Positions 10,390-21,100 of a DNA stretch of 64,000 bases are shown here, piece after piece (the stretch's first letter is position 1; each line of letters starts with the position of its first letter). Below the pieces are notes generated by a model. The model did no database searches. It was not told the origin of the DNA and saw only the letters and a list, made by a program, of their open reading frames with translations. Source of the stretch: Cladopsammia gracilis (Eukaryota > Cnidaria > Anthozoa > Scleractinia > Dendrophylliidae); the NCBI GenBank assembly GCA_022457155.1, contig JAJGOT010000309.1:124001-188000 (forward strand). The letters are read 5' to 3'. The translations under genes were made by a program, and so were the position numbers.

Positions 10390-12594
10390 CCATATTAGCC
10401 ATTTTGCAGAACATTCGAAGGAATCGTGGGTTGTGAGAGGTTTATTATCGACTGAAAGGAGCTACGCTATTAGAAGAAACGCGATTATAAACGTTATCTT
10501 TTCATGCTATCGTCGAACGTAAACAGCTTTCACTCGATAAAGACCGAAGATTGAAACATCAGGCTCAATATGTCAGTGACGTTATTCAGTGTACAATGTT
10601 TCAAGCTAACGAAGAAAACTTTCTCTAGGCTAACGAAAACAGCTATTGAGACAAAAGGCAAGCAAATTACTTTTGACAATAGCTTCAACTAGGCGTTTTG
10701 CCTCGACGGCGACCTGTAACTTGTCTTCGATACATTCCACTTCTTCGCACGCGTGTGTTTGAGCCACTTCGTAATTTCGCTCGGACTTGCTGTATGATTT
10801 CCCTTTCTCATTTGACATATGGTAATAAAACACTAGAAAGAAGTCAGCAGATGGGTGTGCAGAGCTGTTAAGTTTTTAAGACTCTTAAAAGAGTCAACTT
10901 AAACACGTGAAGTTCGAATTAACTTATAACAAATAGAGGGAAATAGTCACGAAGAATACAATATGATCGGATTCATTTTAGTTTATACTTTTTTTGATAT
11001 GTTTTTTTTTTTTTACCAGAGGTGCTCAGTTCACTTAACGCTGGGTTGAATAGGTGTATGTTTAGTGAGATAAAGATAATTTTAATAAGCCCAAGAATAC
11101 AGTCGCCTATCAAACTTTCTGCCGACGGCATTGGGACACTTTTAGCTGGCCTTTTCAAATACTCGGCATTACAAAAAATATAGAATAGCTTAGATCAACG
11201 TGAAAGACGGCTTTCCGCGAGGTTCGTCTTGAACTATTGAGAATGAGCGAGTCTGTTGCTCAACAAGTGATGTTCTCATGTTAGAATTTTCCAAGTGTAA
11301 TAAGCTATTTGACAGGAAACCCTAGCCTTTTTATCAATACTCTGCGCGAGGGTTTCTAGCAAGCACGATGTGCTTGGAGGATTCGACCGAGTCAGTTTAA
11401 ATTCACCACTACGACTGTCTGCTTTCCTTCTAAAATATCCTCTAACACTTTCTCGTTACACTGGTCCTTTCACCACAATGCTCAGTTTTAAACGTTAAAA
11501 AAATTGTCAAAATATTCTTACCAGTATTTGTATTTTGATGCTTCTCTGTTTATATACAGGACGTTTCTCCGCGTACAGTGATTAAAAATGATATCAAGAA
11601 TATACATTAAGATATTTGTACGAGTGATAATTTAGCGTATCAGACGTCTATTATATGAAAGCTGGGTGCAGATGGTTGATTCTAATTCTAATTCTCAATC
11701 TTCCGTTTGTGATAGCATCTAAAATGTTAGAAAACATACCATTTACGTCACGTTAATTTCTTACCAAAAGTTTTTTTTTTTATAAATATAAGGCAGATTA
11801 AAGCTCAGTTTTAACTACAAGGTAATATACATAAGGAAAAATACATAACAATTTTCACACGTTTTAAACACGTTCTTTATCGAGTATATAGGACCTAGAG
11901 CTTCAATTGTAGACAGCAGTTATTGAGAAGGTTGTAAAAATGCATAGCATAAGTGCTGAATTGCATCGATGCTCTGTTAACGTTAAATAATGATTATCTA
12001 TCAATCTTCAGAGTCGTCCCCACTCCCCCTTTCAAATGTTGGGATCTCAGTTAACAATTTCGCATTAAAAACGTCCAGTTATAACCAACATTGTAAAAAG
12101 GGGAAGGGAGATCGAGAAAGAATTGAATGGTAAAAACTGCCAATCTTCCCTACACTTTTGTCTATGACTGTAAGTTAAACTGTTTTTAAAGCAGAGAATG
12201 TCGCTTTTTAATAAATTTTAACTTTGCCTCATTACACTAAAATTATTATCATAAATAAATTATAAGATCTTTAGAAAAATACTCTCAATCGCACGTCATA
12301 CAACAGGTGTTTATTGCGTACTTCTGTTATTGTTAAATCGCCGCCTAGAGGCCCTCATGCTAAAGTGTTATAAGCACTTACTTCGGTGAAAATGGCATCG
12401 ATCTTTTAAAGCTATTTTTAAACGTTCCCCTGCTAATCGACTGAAAGCGAGTTTGGAAAGCAACCTGTCAACCGCTACGGTTTTGTAATAATTCACATAG
12501 ATCGCAAAAAATGCGTTTCTGTACAGCAGACATCCTTCAATTTTCTGTCACAAATGAATATTGCTATCACAACTGGTTAGCTTTTATTTGCCAG
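10390..12594. other. Spacer upstream of unit A, no gene
   Basis: About 10390-10900 pairs with 24360-24835, and 11930-12300 pairs with 24850-25185. A 67-codon minus-strand frame at 10630-10833 (MFYYHMSNEKGKSYSKSERN...) is partly conserved at 24526-24720. There the frame shifts after ACEEV, so conservation is at the DNA level rather than clearly coding. About 10900-11930 holds nothing recognisable. Confidence 0.5.
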
Positions 12595-12596
12595 CT

Positions 12597-13286
12597 CTAA
12601 AATTTCTTAAGCACTTTGAAACGCTTTAGCAGGTCCTGAGGCATTGTCCCGTGCATGTTCTTGTAGTGTTTGGCAATGGAAGATGATTGTTGTTTATGTC
12701 CTTTCACACGATTATGTAAATGTCCGCGTGTGTAACCTACATAACCTGCATCACACAGGTCACATTGAAAACCATAAACAACACACTGCTGATTTACAAT
12801 TGGTGGCTTTGTTTCCATCACATTTAGTTCTTGCTCAATTTTTCGGCTCACAAACACAGGCTGGATGGTGGTGTGCACTTTTAGGCTCAGATCCTTAAGT
12901 TGTTTCCTCACAATATCCGCTGAGATTTGGTCTTTAAAAGGTAAAACCGCTCGAATCGTGTCATCTGTCTCTTGAAATGATGATAAAGGCTGCTGCTGGT
13001 CGCAAACCTTCGAGTCAACGAAACTTTTGATGGTAGAATTAACAAAATGTTTAGGATATTTCAACCGCGAGAATACTGTTTTCAAACGGTCACATTCGTC
13101 GGATATAATATAGATAAAGCGTTTCAAAGTGCTTAAGAAATGCAGAAACAAATTTGACTGCTTAGTGTACGAAATGCTTTTTATAAGAACTTTAAAGCCA
13201 AATCTCAACGTGCAATCAGACTCCATTCGTTCGAAAGTATTCTTATAATCTTCGCACCCTCTTATGTTATTCTTCGCGCGCGCCAA
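12597..13286 (-). mobile_element. Penelope-like retroelement, C-terminal ORF fragment with GIY-YIG region
   Basis: This is a 229-residue open frame. Residues 40-90 (FLHFLSTLKRFIYIISDECD.. KYPKHFVNSTIKSF) look like the post-RT connector. Residues 110-165 (LPFKDQISADIVRKQLKDLS) are the segment ahead of the endonuclease. YGFQCDLCDAGYVGYTRGHL with R.KGHK then gives a zinc-knuckle-like Cys pair and the Y-V-G half of a GIY-YIG nuclease fold. The reverse transcriptase and the end of the nuclease are missing. Sister spacers (26140-26570 and 35410-35930) contain ordinary spacer at this point, so the element and an associated deletion are specific to this unit. It is a dead 5'- and 3'-truncated copy. 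Confidence 0.75.
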
Positions 13287-13320
13287 AACCTGTAATTTGA
13301 ATGATCTTTTTATATTTTCC

Positions 13321-13355
13321 TTGATAATGGAGTCATGACTACTCCGAAACGTCGG
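13321..13355 (+). ncRNA. Degenerate hammerhead-like motif beside the Penelope-like fragment
   Basis: TTGATAAT, then GGAGT (13329-13333) pairing with ACTCC (13341-13345), then GAAA (13346-13349) and CGTC. The layout is that of the minimal hammerheads in Penelope-like elements, where GAAAC-GTC gives a two-base-pair stem III. The CUGANGA block is imperfect (TTGATAA), so this copy is probably inactive. Confidence 0.3.
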
Positions 13356-13400
13356 ATTTTATCGTTCGTTTTTACAGTTTTATGTTTTAAGAAATCTCTT

Positions 13401-13444
<44 letters not shown>

Positions 13445-13445
13445 T
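13401..13445. repeat. (TAA)n microsatellite
   Basis: About 14 uninterrupted TAA units. Confidence 0.95.
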
Positions 13446-13630
13446 TATTGGTGCGTTTCGTGGTTTTTGAGTGGCGATCTCGTGAATTTACGCAATTTTC
13501 CATTCTGGCCACGCGGCTTTGACTGTTTTTGACTGTTGTGTGCTCTAAAAAATAATTTTGTTTTAACCCATTTCCAAAAAGTAACTAACTTCCCGGCCGG
13601 AAATGCAGTGGACCGCTTTTATAAAGAGGC
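13446..13630. other. Spacer segment, target of the LINE
   Basis: The sequence is paralogous to 26572-26735 and 35932-36118 (GGCCACGC.GCTTTGACTG, TTGTTTTAACCCATTT). Open frames that run from here into the LINE are chimeric. Confidence 0.6.
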
Positions 13631-13644
13631 AACACTAATAAAAA

Positions 13645-14281
13645 TGATTGACTCGCCTTTATGTACCTTTTGCAAACGAGAAATGGAATCCATTGAACAT
13701 TTATTGTTTTATTGTGATGCGACGGAGACTTTTTGGGAAGCTTTTTGCTCATGGCTTGGTAAATGTGAAGTTATACTACAACCATTTACAATAACTGATA
13801 TTTTGTTTGGAGTCTTCAACACGGATGATGATTTCATTATTTTAAACCATCTGATATTGACAGCTAAATTGTTTATCTATAAGTGTAAGTTGAATAATGT
13901 GCATCCTTCTATAAGAGTTTTTAAAGCCAAGATTAAGGCTGTATATCAAGTGGAGAAAACAATAGCAAGTAGGCGGAATAAATTAACTAAACACTTCAAG
14001 AAATGGGAGAAGCTTGTGCCATTTGTTAGCTCATAGTTGGGGTGTCTCGCATGTGTGTCCCTCTATCTTTTTTGTTTTACTGATGTCTATATTCACCGTT
14101 TTTTAGTGTTGTAGAGTGTGTATTGATTGATTTATGATAGTGCATAGTATTGTCTTTTTGTAACTGGTAGTTTTTTGAGCTGTAATTTACTAGTGTAATT
14201 TGTTGTAATATTGTAATTTGTAGTTGTGTATTTATTACTTAAGTTGGGAAAAACTAATAAAAGTTAATAAATTACAAAAAA
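13645..14281 (+). mobile_element. 5'-truncated LINE with zf-RVT C-terminus and 14-bp target duplication
   Basis: It encodes MIDSPLCTFCKREMESIEHL, then LFYCDATETFWEAF. This is the C-x2-C...H...C zinc-binding end of a non-LTR retrotransposon ORF2, and the frame runs to a stop at 14036. A 240-bp 3' UTR ends in AATAAA-like sequence and an A run. AACACTAATAAAAA stands exactly at both borders (13631-13644 and 14282-14295). Empty sites are present in both sister spacers (about 26727 and 36115). The upstream part of the open frame (from 13536) is spacer, not LINE. Confidence 0.85.
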
Positions 14282-14295
14282 AACACTAATAAAAA

Positions 14296-16027
14296 CTATT
14301 ATTTTAATTATTTAACATTTTAACACAGTGTTTAAAATTACTGAGCATAGAAATTCCCCTTGCGACCACGCGAAATAAATTTGCCATTTTCCACGAACCT
14401 CCAAAACCTAACCCAGCCGCCCGCCTCATGAAAACAGTTCGATTTTTCCTGCCTCAGCCCAGGAAGCGTTCTCCTTTGTCGAATGCAATAAACGAAATAA
14501 CACCTAAACAACTGAAATTTTCACTTGACTGCAACTGTAATCCACTTTCATCTTAGTAATCCTGCACTTTATCCCCAAAATACGTGTTCTGTTTTGCTGT
14601 ATTAGAGTCGGCGATGGTGAACGAGGAGCGAGAGTTTGAACTCTCGTTTATTCTTTTTCCCGTTTGCCTTTGGCTTTAGAATTACAAGAATTATTTTAAA
14701 TTTATTACAAAATATTACAAGATAGGCTAAGCTTAGTAGGTGCCTGAGAGATATACGATGATAACTTGTTCGTGAAGTTTCTCCAAATCTAAAAAGGAGT
14801 TACATGTAACTAGCACAAGAGATAATTATGGATGTGAGGACAGAAGCTGTTATTGTCACCTCGTATGTGAGATACACCTGATTGAATAAACGTCTTATAA
14901 ACCATGAGTAATACAATAACAAACAACAACTGGGAAGTAGAAAAACTTCTTGTTTTCTCAGATAAATTACACATAATTATAATACAGTATGCAAAAAATC
15001 ATCCCCTGAATCTTTTAAGAAGGAATAGATTATAATAATTATAACACAGTATGCACAAAATTATTCTCTGAATCTTTTAGGAAGGAATGGATTAAATATT
15101 GATAAATGAAATGTTGACAGGCCTTATTTGTCCTGCTTCCAGAATAGTCCATTTTACAGTTGTGTGTTTGGTGACCTTGTCTTTGAGTGGAAGCGAGGCT
15201 GGAGGTGACCATACAAACCTTTTTGTCTTTCATATGTTAATAATGCTGTTCTCATGCTAACTAGGTAAATTTACATCTGAAAAGCTCCAAGGTCTGTAAC
15301 TTGAACCTCGCTTCCACTCAAAGGCCAGGACACTAATAAGACAACTGTAAAATGGTCTATGTTATATTCCATCGTTTCTATCGTTTGTGGTTCATGTTTT
15401 TTACCGACAACGTTTCTTCAATTCGGTGTATACCTTATTGCAGAAACGTTGTAATAGAAAACACAAAAAAACAAATAGGAATTAATTACCAAGCTTAATG
15501 ATATTCGCAGAGGTATTTTTTTTCGTATAACATGACATTACAACATTTCTTCCAAACAAATTTCTATCAGATAAATTAATTCTTTTCTCAGGAATGAATA
15601 TTTTTTAATTCTTAACAATTTCTCTTCTTGCATCGTCTGTGAATACCATTAAGGTAATTAATCCCAATTTGGTATTTTTTTGTTAGCATATTTTTGCACG
15701 TATCGTAATTGCCCGTATAATGATTTTTAGGGAGAACTCATGCAAGCAGTGGAAAACAAGGAAGCATTAAACAACTGTAGGTTGCAGTTGGTTTAAGGGG
15801 GAAATCTGGTGAGAAAGATCTTTCGAGCCTTTTCAAAGATATAACTCGCGAGTGAAAACTGTAGTTGAAAGCTCTTACGCAAATAGAAACTGATATAAAA
15901 CAATTAACCTTTTAAACTGAAATGGTGATTTCAAGGTCGTTTCGTCTTCCAAATTCTAGTGTTTATTACCTCTTCAAATCATCTTATATCTGTAATTTTA
16001 ATTAATATTAAAAAGGTAATACATTTT
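14296..16027. other. Spacer continuation, no gene
   Basis: It aligns by landmarks with 26735-28840 and 36130-39060: GAGTCGGCGATGGTG, CAGAAGCTGTTATTGTCA, CACAGTATGCAC, GCAAGCAGTGGAAAAC. Two short inverted segments near 15130-15360 (AATGGACTATTCTGG region against CAACTGTAAAATGG) may be fold-back debris. No coding signal is seen. Confidence 0.55.
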
Positions 16028-16096
<69 letters not shown>

Positions 16097-16120
16097 CACT
16101 ACTACTACTATTACTACTAC
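16028..16120. repeat. (TAC)n microsatellite
   Basis: About 30 TAC units with two interruptions. Confidence 0.95.
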
Positions 16121-16394
16121 TGATTGTAACAAATTGTTCGTTTGATAAGTATATCATTACAGCAATTGCCAAATGTTCTTTGCAAAACTTTTCTTATATG
16201 AAAAGAGTTACCAATAATAAATGAACATAATCATACTAAAGTTAGAACTACAAGTTGCAACTTGACGAAGTAATATTTAAGTTACCATACGACTTAATTG
16301 CTGGAAACGAACCAAATATAAAGATAGCTAAGGAAGCCAAAGTTTCGTATGCTTAATTTATAAAACTCCAAAAGCCCTTTCTAAAAGTACCTTT

Positions 16395-16705
16395 TTAGCG
16401 AGTAAAAACTACAAAACATATAGTATGTTTTAAGTCCAGAGTTCTTTCAAGTTTCTAAATATTCTACATGTTTCTTTTTGAACCTAATTGCAAATAATAC
16501 CATTCTTACGCTAAAACTCTCTTTTCTGCATGATTTTATACCTCGCAGTCTTACCGAATTTCTAGTAGTTGAAACCGTTGAACTGAAAATCCTTATTTTA
16601 CGTGACTTAAAAATAGAACCTTACTAATTAATAGTTAGAGGTAGGGACTGCTCGTCTCCAAGCGTAACAATGTAATGGTTTTCTTTTTTCTAATACATTA
16701 GCAAC
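16395..16705. other. Inverted segment relative to the sister spacer
   Basis: This segment is the reverse complement of parts of about 40510-41140: ACCTAATTGCAAATA against TATTTGTAATTAGGT, and CGTTGAACTGAAAATCCT against AGGATTTTCAGTTCAGCG. The flanks on both sides stay collinear. One unit has undergone a small inversion; the C copy also contains an extra fold-back (40749-40848). Confidence 0.6.
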
Positions 16706-18016
16706 TCTTTACTCAGTCACATAAATCCAGTCAATTTTCCATGACAATCACATTCTTTTTCTCAACATGTTTTATATTATACTGATACTACGTAGACCAC
16801 TTGACGCGCCAACGACATGATAGAGCCCAAACTGAAACGCAAACTTAATATAACAACCAGCGCGAACGCCAGTTGATTATGAAGTGTATTTCACGTGGTG
16901 ATGATAAAACTGGCAACATTAAACTGACGGACGTATTTTCAATTTCAACTGTCTACCTGGCAACGTTCTTCACGAAGCGAAGTAATTTACTTATAAGGCC
17001 TTCATATCAAGCAAAATCTTTGGGATTCGATTGGTGTGATGTCTTCTCCTTACAGCAAATCGGATTTTAGACCCCTGTCCTGAACCGTAAACCGTTAAAA
17101 CTGAGTTATGGACCTGATTATACGTAGGTCGCATGATCTTACACTATTTTTCTTTATTTGATTTTAGCCCGTATGAATATTCAGTTAAAATGAGAACGAT
17201 ACGATATCAAAGTAAAAGTTTTCGACGCAATTGTGGTGTCCTTCTATTTAAGCGGATGATAAGCTTGACGTGTAATCTTTTGGTTTGATAAAGTTCTTCC
17301 TAGAAATCGGAAACATTCATACAACCTCGGATCAGTATTGGGAGAATTTTCCAAAATCTTTGCAAATCTTTGCTTTTAAAAAAATTCGTAATTGATGCCG
17401 TTTACAAACAAAACAATACGTCACTGCTTTGAGATATGAATTTGCTCTTCTCGTGTTGAACTCAATATCTCACTCACTTCAGTTTTTCAACTTTAACGCA
17501 GTTTAATAAACCGCAAATGGACGGAAGCTACCAGGAAGGAGAACAGGCTACCAAGGAAGGAGCGAAGTTTAGTACAGTAGGCCCACCCCGCTCAAGGTAC
17601 CCGTATTGATTTCAAGGTCACTCATTATCTTTATCGCGCCAACGACATGGTATTTCAGATTCTTTGCCTATTGCTCATTGCCAACGACATGGTATTTCAG
17701 ATTCTTTGCCTATTGCTCATTGTCACGCGCTGTGATGATGGCCAATTGGCAAAGTGTATTTTGGTAGATAAGTGGCATTCGCGCGGTTTTTCTATCTTTT
17801 TGCCGCTACACCGTGCCCACCAGACCCAACCAGGTCGAAACAGCTGTCCACGGTTGCATTTTGGCTTTTAGTTTGGGCTCTATCATGTCGTTGTCGCGTT
17901 AAATGTTCTACGTGGTATCAGCCTTTGCGTCTTATTCTATTCAATTGTGGACTGCAATTTTGGAAAAAACAAAATGTATAATCGACCGCTGATATCATGC
18001 TAGATAGGTATTATAT
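16706..18016. other. 3' flank of receptor A
   Basis: It is paralogous to 41145-42420 and 54640-55735. A piece carrying GGACAGCTGTTTCGACCTGG in the sister units lies here in inverted orientation (about 17820-17890), with its 5' part left at about 16815. AACGACATGGTATTTCAGATTC is duplicated at about 17640 and 17683. No gene. Confidence 0.5.
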
Positions 18017-18022
18017 TTTATT
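18017..18022 (-). promoter_or_regulatory. Possible poly(A) signal of receptor A
   Basis: AATAAA on the minus strand about 90 bp past the stop codon at 18111. Confidence 0.4.
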
Positions 18023-18110
18023 AAAAAAAGAGAAAAAAAAAAGAAAAATCCGAGGGGTGTTCGACTCCAGCGCATCACTCTGTGGAAGTTGTCCCTGCTG
18101 TGTTGCTCGA

Positions 18111-21100
18111 CTAGGTGCCAATGTTGTTCATCATCTCGATGTCTTGTTGTTCTCTCAAAGGTGCAAGCCTTGTAACTGTTGCAGAGGAAGTTGAATTGCA
18201 GGATATCATTCTCTTCATCTTCTCTCTAAATCGTTGGTTTATCAGGGCGTATGCATAAGGATTGACAGCGGCGCTAAACATGATCACTGTATGGCCAATA
18301 GTGATGACATAAGGGCCAAGTTTGATGGAGCCAACTTCATTGTCTAAAATGTGGACTATTGCGTCTGTGCCCCAAGAGATAACAAAAATGGCACTGATGG
18401 TCACAACCATCAAGGTAACTCTCTTCCGCACCTTCAACACACCCTGCGGTACATAAAATGGTACTGTAAATAACTTTAAGGATTTGTAGGCAAAATAATG
18501 CATTTAAATCACCACGTCGCTCGGTTGCGTTACGTTGCGTTACGAGTGATACGATGATTTGAGTGTTTTAACCCTCTGACAGACATGTACACGCAAACTT
18601 ATACCCCCACCGTGGTACAAAGGGTTGGGATTGCTGCCTTGAGTTTTTGCGGTGTAACAATACATCGGAAATATTTCACATCTGTATCGTAAAGACTTTT
18701 GTTCTTGGGCCATCGTAGCTTGATGAGAAATAGAACACAAACCGCGGTAAAAAACATATTGAACTTATTCATTTTTGATAAAACTTGACGTTTCGTATGC
18801 TACTACATACATTTTCAAAAGTGACCGTTACAATGTTAAAAACTATACTGGACACCACTGGACACAACATCAAGTGGGATTATTTTGATGTCTTAGTGTC
18901 GGGCAAAACTGATTTCCACTGTAAAATCAAAGAAACATTGTTTATACAAGAACTGAAGCCAGCTTTTAATGCAAACGTCAGTAGCGAGAAGCTGATGCTT
19001 TATTAATTAGCTGTTTCTTTTTATAGATCAACTGTTAAGTTTTGTACTTAATCTCGGTCCCAGTCCCTTTTTACTACTATATAGTATAGCTTTTAAGTAA
19101 CACCTTTCTGCATTCCGTGCATTTGGGTTATCTACTTCTTACACGGATTGTGACTTAACACTGTAACGGTCACTTTTGAAAATGTATGTAGTAGCATACG
19201 AAACGTCAAGTTTTACCAAAAATGAGTAAGTTCAATATGTTTATCACCGCGGTTTATGTTCCATTTTACATCTAATAGATAGCCTGTGATGTGCTCTACA
19301 AGCTAACGTAAATATTATGGGCTATGGCGCTGCTGGGGTCCGTGACGTCATCCAAAATGGCAGCCAAAATCGCCGCCATCTTGGATTTAAAATAGATTTC
19401 ACAAAAATTCAACTTTATCGGAAAAATGCAAAATTTACAAAACATTTTTATTAGAGCTGTAAAATGTGCTTTTGGTAGCGTTTTATATTTTTTACCGAAA
19501 AAAGTGAAAGACAGGCAGTTATATTCATAAATTGCTTGACCTCATGCTAGTTATGACATCATATCTCGTTACTATAGCAACTGATGGTCTGATGATCGTC
19601 GAACTTTACAAAAATGTGTGTAAAGTATAAAAAACAGCTACTGAAGACGACATATGCTAAAGATAAATGCTCTTGAAAAAATATCGGAGAATAACCTTAA
19701 GGAGGTCTTATGTCCGGGGACTAAAATGTTTATATGTACCCATCAAATCTAACCTTCAAAGCAACCCCCACGATTTCAACTTTTGAAATTTAGTTCGTTC
19801 AAATTCCAATCATCCAGGCCAAATTGTACTAGGCGATCAAATGCCCCTACCTCCGAGAAATAAATTAACATCCACACCACATTTTTTAATACAATACGTC
19901 TTTTAGATTTTTCAGGGTAATTCGACGATAACATTACAACAGCAACAACAACAACAATTTTTATTTTACCCAGACCCTACAATAATTATTTGCAATTTTG
20001 AATAGGAAAATAATAGAGGTAGTGGCTGCCGGAAATAACCTTTTAGTTAAAAATTCCAGGCAGCCAGTTAACAGGAAAGAGATATTACTTGAATCAACAA
20101 TAGTTTTGACAATACATTTCGGTTGGTTTCTACGTGATTTTGATATACATGACTGATGATTTGGTATACAAAGAAAATAGAATGTGGTATGAATATTAAT
20201 TTTGTCTGTTGTATCAAATTCACCGGTTCATAAAAAGGCTGAAATTAAAGCTGCCTGTCGCCGTTCCCGGAAGCTAGGGCCGTGCGGCCAAAACTGAGGA
20301 TTTTCATACCTGTTGTTGATGGGTGAGTATAATATCATCATTACGCTTAAACCACAAGGTATATATCACCCTGGAGTATACCACAACCAGCAGTGTAGAG
20401 GCAAAGCAACCGTAGACATAATACACAATGAAAACAACCTGCTTCGTCCACTTCTCAGAATAAAGGCAGGAGTTGCGTTTCTTTACGAAATATTTATCCA
20501 GAAATGCCGGGAATCGGACAATCATTCCGACTATCCAAGAAACAGGAATAATTACCTAGAAAAAATATTTAATGCTCAGGAAAGTGAGTCACACATACTT
20601 CAAGCTAACAGAACGCTGACACTGACCTCACTTAGTTTAAAGGAGTGTACATGTTGAAAAAGCCTGAACGCTGCCTGATGGAAGAGTTTAAAGTGTGATA
20701 CAGGTGTGTATGCGTATGACTGTGTGTATGTTAGAGAGAGTAAGAAAGTTCAAAGCGCCACAGTTTGCACAGTAAAGTTGTCCTAATAAAAAAACAACTT
20801 GCTAACAACATCACAGTTTTGGGTTGTAGTTGTTGTTACCAAAAAACGTCAAGCTTAAAGTGAGTGTGATGTGTGTGTATGGAAGAGAGACTAATTAAGA
20901 AAGTTGAAAGCACCCCAGTTTGCACAGCAGGGTTGTCCTAATAAACAAATACTTCACACCTGTCCTAAACTATTTCACAGTTTAGGATTGTTGTTGTTTT
21001 TACTATAAAAAGCATTGTCTAGCTTTCGGCTGCTCAGCTGTCAGGTGAGTCGCACACCAGTTTTGCTAGTCTTGTCAAAGTTGGTATAATCCTTTCTTCT

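Noticed and set aside
10630..10833. Conserved small gene (also at 24526-24720)
   Set aside because: The second copy shifts frame midway, so the similarity reflects duplicated DNA, not protein constraint.
13536..14036. Single 166-residue gene
   Set aside because: The first ~35 codons are spacer and the rest is LINE; the 14-bp target duplication shows that the junction is an insertion site.
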